Source: Methylovirgula sp.
Lineage (GTDB): Bacteria > Pseudomonadota > Alphaproteobacteria > Rhizobiales > Beijerinckiaceae
NCBI GenBank assembly: GCA_030044485.1
Contig: JASHVQ010000056.1
Location: 1 to 20,416 of the forward strand
DNA: 20,416 nucleotides
Reading direction: 5' to 3'
Both the position numbers and the translations under genes were made by a program. Positions within the stretch are counted from its first letter, which is position 1. Each line of letters opens with the position of its first letter. The notes beneath the pieces are model-generated. The model saw only the letters and a program-made list of their open reading frames with translations. It ran no database searches and was not told the origin of the DNA. This document shows positions 18,101-20,416 of this stretch, one piece after another.

Positions 18101-18351
18101 TCGAAGATGGAGCAAATGGCTACCTCATCGACAGCCCGGCGGAAATGGCCGCCCGCGTGATGGCATTGCTGACGAACAAACGGAATCGAAAAAAAATGGG
18201 TCGCGTGGCGGCCATGAGAGTTTTCGATCGGTTTTCGATGGACAGCATGGTGGATGGGTATGTCCAGGTTTTGGAAGTGAGCCGTTCGACGACCACTGGC
18301 CGCACGCGAATCAATAACAGAATCCGGGTGCCGCCCGCGCTTTGTACTTGA
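15187..18351 (+). CDS. Three-domain glycosyltransferase (DXD-type, GT4-like, GT4-like)
   Basis: 1054 residues from the ATG at 15187 (TAGG ribosome site, spacing about 7). Domain 1 (about 1-260) is a GT-A enzyme of the capsular/DXD-sugar-binding type: FSDLFRYKLLQKTGGIWVDM continues into DV with DMD at 105-107. Domain 2 (about 294-630) is GT4-like: VMLPSVLRGGAERSVLEVM, then NTSVFEGLSVALLEAL with Glu569 and Glu577 of EX7E. Domain 3 (about 660-1032) is also GT4-like: TEDLHIGGPQTSLVNLL, IVPDKRIEYLIDM, and ERQGCCNSTLEAMAMGIPVV, where the first Glu of EX7E appears to be Gln944. No signal peptide or membrane helix, so it is cytoplasmic. It probably adds several sugars to a surface glycan. Three A8/T8 tracts lie inside the gene. 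The last ~20 residues look non-domain. Confidence 0.85.
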   Translation: MRKDNKIVHGMWVGNHLSRLELLTLHSFAHFGHEFHLWAYEDLAKFDLPPAVQLRDAGEIIPRERIFAKSRQDPETGVGRGSFSAPFSDLFRYKLLQKTGGIWVDMDVTCLRPFDFPGEYVFRAHRIGIVGTILKCPAGSPLIRRVYNETLRSVTPESDYLLPNRILTKHVEALRQKTHIIDNISNPDSWLEYVRPMIEDFVEVPKEWYAVHWINEMWRTLQLENGKYRGRPLLNYIPDKDCPRAGSTLWEMYRFYGLIGRSEGASLPNIRPIKLGRKPPSRSIRNLKDQPVTPTYLNVMLPSVLRGGAERSVLEVMDALKNINGLHQTLFVLHHSRRQYPVSSAGNLRVVFAENPANIPETMRAFALDMWETSRPLVYTHLIPGSHLQHLWNQEIATIPVVQNMRPSWIDPPAAYNDRHVPFVVGVSDAVSKELRAAGLSKPVLTLRHELQRFFSPAELARHRREIRDRHGFADNTFLIGMIGQFKSQKAYTRAVRVLHQVRRHIPAKLMILGGWDHDYGDGRATYEATCRRAVELGVIADIITPGDTHPVEPYLAAFDVFLNTSVFEGLSVALLEALQTGCPVVTADAGGNREVLPPGAVLVADGSDIESYSKGILKFVNQTERALPQRPSDATLVPEIWCLLAKYGIASTVPHFVEGSGTLFLTEDLHIGGPQTSLVNLLSAYPAEKKVAVCVLRGAPLASHKQRLDEAQVSIFSAEGVAGLADKAKFVLGWIDVFNFANVCFWNVGPELKLLLAKILGVRDVRLVDVSPGPMLFDELAACADFQRRISFSAVQYFERLDAFVAKYEAGRPSKSLCSNPAKIHVIRNGAYKPSHFTPLPQAEHLLPDHLQADLAIGTCCRIVPDKRIEYLIDMMKIVEGRLPRASLTIVGGPDSQSLEYFEEVRRYQKQAGVENVLFAGWQERVDRFLAQFAVFVAVSERQGCCNSTLEAMAMGIPVVANSCAGMAEQIEDGANGYLIDSPAEMAARVMALLTNKRNRKKMGRVAAMRVFDRFSMDSMVDGYVQVLEVSRSTTTGRTRINNRIRVPPALCT

Positions 18352-18369
18352 GTGGCGCTCAGCAAATAG

Positions 18370-18460
18370 ATGCGATGCCGGCCGCGCAGAGGCCTCGACC
18401 CTACGATCTCCAAGACGTGCAATCTCGAATGCAAGATATGCCGCGGCAAAGCTCATGACA
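18370..18460 (+). pseudogene. Possible radical-SAM gene remnant (CX3CX2C motif)
   Basis: A frame from the ATG at 18370 reads LDPTISKTCNLECKICRGKA, which matches the iron-sulfur motif context of radical SAM enzymes (C-N-L-x-C-x-x-C after a Ser/Thr strand). Further on the frame loses any recognisable structure and overlaps the next glycosyltransferase gene. It may be a truncated 5' end left by recombination between the two glycosyltransferase genes. A chance match cannot be excluded from so short a stretch. Confidence 0.25.
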
Positions 18461-19405
18461 CAAATCTCGGGAGGCGGCGTCCGCTCCACACCGTCCCATC
18501 GTGTTCGCATGGCCGCCGGCCGGCGCGGCCGCGCCAATTCCGCTTTTGTATTCGCGGTCGTCGGCGATCGGCATGTCGCGGGTGTCAAAACCGCTCTACT
18601 TTTTCTCAAAAAGTTCAGCAGAGCCGAGATTTTTGTTATTCGAAGCCGGAGCCAATCTCGGATCCAGCACGATCAGGTTATGACCGTTCAGCTTCCGGAC
18701 GCGCTTGATGATCGACAGGCAACCATTTTCCTAAAGACCGCAATCGCAGGTTATGTCCGCGGACTGGCCAAATATTTCTGTTATCTGGACAGCGACGTCA
18801 TCGCCGTTCACGATGAAGTCGATTCAATTTTCGACAAGCGATCGGGGGCGATCAATTTCGCGCTCGATCATGTGAATATCGATCAGTTTAGCCCTTGGGC
18901 CGTGAACTGCGGGTGCTCGGGAGGATCGTGTCGGCATCTGCGGGACGCAATAGCCAACACTTTTGACGTCGGGGTTGCGTCGGGCGATTGGCGCCTCTGG
19001 AATGGCGGTGTGTTCCTGTTCGACGAGAATTCAGAGGAATTCCTGGCCGCTTGGCATAAAATGACTTTGGCAGTTTTTGACGATCCCTACTGGAAGACTC
19101 GCGACCAAGGCACCCTGGCGGCGACTGTGTGGAAACTGGGATATCAAGAGCAAAGGCCTCTCGATTCGGAATTCAACCTCGTGGTCGACAGAATGTGGGG
19201 TATCCCGCAACAGCGCCGCGACCGTGCTACGATTTCCGATTTTCAATGTCGGCGTGACTACTCGCTCACGGGAGAGGATAATTTGATGGCTCCGCGGCTA
19301 ATTCATTTCATAAATGGCGGCGTCGGCCAAAAGGGTTGGAAGAATTGGGACGACGTGCATGCTTTGATTAGGCGATCTCGTTGGCAGAGGCGGCCAGAGA
19401 ATTGA
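18455..19405 (+). CDS. GT8-like glycosyltransferase
   Basis: 316 residues from the ATG at 18455; the ATG at 18509 (MAAGRRGRANSA) would remove 18 residues lacking obvious structure and is equally possible. Neither has a convincing ribosome site. The fold is GT-A: SAFVFAVVGDRHVAGVKTAL (29-48) as the nucleotide-sugar strand, KYFCYLDSDVIAV (106-118) with the metal-binding DSD at 112-114, WNGGVFLFD (182-190), RDQGTLAATVWK (216-227) and HFINGG (284-289). This order (DXD, NGGV, DQ, H-x-x-G) is that of GT8-type galactosyl/glucosyl transferases. Cytoplasmic. It lies about 100 bp behind the three-domain glycosyltransferase on the same strand, probably in the same surface-polysaccharide unit. The sugar is unknown. 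Confidence 0.8.
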   Translation: MTQISGGGVRSTPSHRVRMAAGRRGRANSAFVFAVVGDRHVAGVKTALLFLKKFSRAEIFVIRSRSQSRIQHDQVMTVQLPDALDDRQATIFLKTAIAGYVRGLAKYFCYLDSDVIAVHDEVDSIFDKRSGAINFALDHVNIDQFSPWAVNCGCSGGSCRHLRDAIANTFDVGVASGDWRLWNGGVFLFDENSEEFLAAWHKMTLAVFDDPYWKTRDQGTLAATVWKLGYQEQRPLDSEFNLVVDRMWGIPQQRRDRATISDFQCRRDYSLTGEDNLMAPRLIHFINGGVGQKGWKNWDDVHALIRRSRWQRRPEN

Positions 19406-19420
19406 GCGGTCATCGGGCTT

Positions 19421-20416
19421 TTATCGGCGATCAATGCCCATAGATTCCGACAGTCCCGGCACTCCCTGTATGTAGTTTTTAAGGATCGCCGCCCTGAGCC
19501 GATTCGCGTAGGGTGTCGGGTGACCATCCCCGGGTATGGAAATATCTGCGGCTCGCTGTTTCGAGAGAGTTACGTCCACGACAGCTGCGTGCCCATCCTG
19601 CAGGCGCCGCACTATTTCAGCATTGCTGAATCCTGTTCCCCGCAAATAAGCGTCCGGCACTTTGAGATAAGCAATGAGCGTGGGTGCGCCATATTTCTCT
19701 CTCGCAAGATCCGCTGCGGCCAGCAAAATCCGGATGTAGAGATCGACGTCGCCGTAGGTCGGCTTCTTGACCACCGGATCGATAAACGCACGATAGATGG
19801 CCGTTTGCGCAATCCAGTCTGGCAGCCACAGTTTTCTTGCAGCGCAGGCGCCTGTATAAACGAGCCGCCCCTGCTCAAGTGCATATCGCGGCGCGTCGCG
19901 CAGCCAATGTCGCTTGCAAGCCGTCCGCTCTGCATGCCAGGCCGCCGTAAGGAATACAAAAAGCTTCGGGCGCGGACCGATCACCTCATCGAAGCGGCCG
20001 TTCTGTAATTCTCGCAGGAAATGCTGAGGGCCGTAGCCGGGAAATGCAAGATTCAGGACTCGCAGCTTGCGGTCGAAGATGTTCGCGAAAGCTTGCGGCA
20101 AGGTGTCGGCGTCGTTGACGCCGTGGCCAAAAGTGAAGGAATCGCCGAAAAAGACTACCGTTGCACAGGCGTCGCAAGAGCGCGTCTGACGCAGCAGATT
20201 TGAACCTATCGTATAGTCGACCTCATAAATTGTGGCCTTTGTGATTGGGTTGATCTCTTTCTCATGAATTTGGCCAGGGCGCGGCCCCCAGCCCATCTCG
20301 GGCCAGTATGCGGACAATTTGGGGGTGTCCACTCTTTGTGGGGGTGCTGGAGCTATGTGTTCCGCTACCGCTTCCACGACCAGCATGCCGAAAACCGATG
20401 ACGTCACGATCAACAC
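19421..20416 (-). CDS. SGNH/GDSL-family hydrolase, 5' end at or beyond window edge
   Basis: Leftward frame of at least 331 residues reaching the last base of the window. A GTG at 20414-20416 could be the start, but the frame may continue outside. A hydrophobic N-terminal segment (about 1-18) suggests a membrane anchor or uncleaved signal. The catalytic block I is VVFFGDSFTFGHG with Ser93; the Asp-x-His of block V is GDGHP with Asp297 and His299. GYGPQHFL (127-134) fits the block II glycine region. Such enzymes act as esterases or acyl-group modifiers; near glycosyltransferases the likely substrate is an acylated surface glycan, which is inference. It converges on the GT8-like gene with a 15-bp gap. 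Confidence 0.8.
   Translation of the reverse strand: MLIVTSSVFGMLVVEAVAEHIAPAPPQRVDTPKLSAYWPEMGWGPRPGQIHEKEINPITKATIYEVDYTIGSNLLRQTRSCDACATVVFFGDSFTFGHGVNDADTLPQAFANIFDRKLRVLNLAFPGYGPQHFLRELQNGRFDEVIGPRPKLFVFLTAAWHAERTACKRHWLRDAPRYALEQGRLVYTGACAARKLWLPDWIAQTAIYRAFIDPVVKKPTYGDVDLYIRILLAAADLAREKYGAPTLIAYLKVPDAYLRGTGFSNAEIVRRLQDGHAAVVDVTLSKQRAADISIPGDGHPTPYANRLRAAILKNYIQGVPGLSESMGIDRR

Overview
The window is chromosomal DNA from a high-GC alphaproteobacterium, most likely of the order Hyphomicrobiales (possibly Beijerinckiaceae-like). This rests on an EipB (DUF1849) envelope protein, an alphaproteobacterial-type PyrE, and a kdp operon headed by a 27-residue micro-protein plus kdpF. Species is not determinable from the sequence alone. 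I see no rRNA, tRNA, CRISPR array, transposase or integrase.

Positions 1-5143 are compact housekeeping and hypothetical genes. They are a leftward eipB (cut by the window edge), rightward RidA-family and glycerophosphodiester phosphodiesterase genes that overlap by 4 bp, and a small secreted protein. A leftward di-iron fatty acid hydroxylase/sterol desaturase follows, overlapping the secreted-protein gene tail-to-tail by 4 bp. Then come pyrE, a Pro/Ala-rich single-pass membrane protein, and a possible 55-residue membrane protein.

Positions 5144-13990 are a complete rightward high-affinity K+ uptake locus: a 27-aa membrane micro-protein, kdpF, kdpA, kdpB, kdpC, kdpD, kdpE and a PtsN-like EIIA gene. 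KdpFABC form the ATP-driven K+ pump, KdpD senses K+ limitation and phosphorylates KdpE, and KdpE would activate the operon. In enterobacteria EIIA-Ntr binds KdpD, so a ptsN paralogue directly behind kdpE suggests local phosphotransfer input. A terminator-like hairpin between kdpC and kdpD may uncouple pump and sensor expression. The region upstream holds an 18-bp perfect palindrome and repeated CCTATATGC-type boxes.

Positions 14000-20416 look like accessory cell-surface DNA with visibly lower GC and less uniform codon use. A leftward protein combines an L,D-transpeptidase-like domain that lacks the canonical catalytic residues, a membrane or signal segment, and a C-terminus with six cysteines in mirrored spacing. 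Divergently, a 1054-residue protein strings together three glycosyltransferase domains (one DXD type, two GT4-like). A GT8-like glycosyltransferase and a leftward SGNH/GDSL hydrolase follow, the latter cut by the edge. These suggest assembly and esterase modification of a surface polysaccharide. A short open stretch with a radical-SAM-like CX3CX2C motif lies between the two glycosyltransferase genes and may be a gene remnant.

The items most worth a second look are the catalytically degenerate transpeptidase-like/Cys-mirror protein, the kdp-linked ptsN, the kdp control sequences, and the triple glycosyltransferase with A8/T8 tracts.
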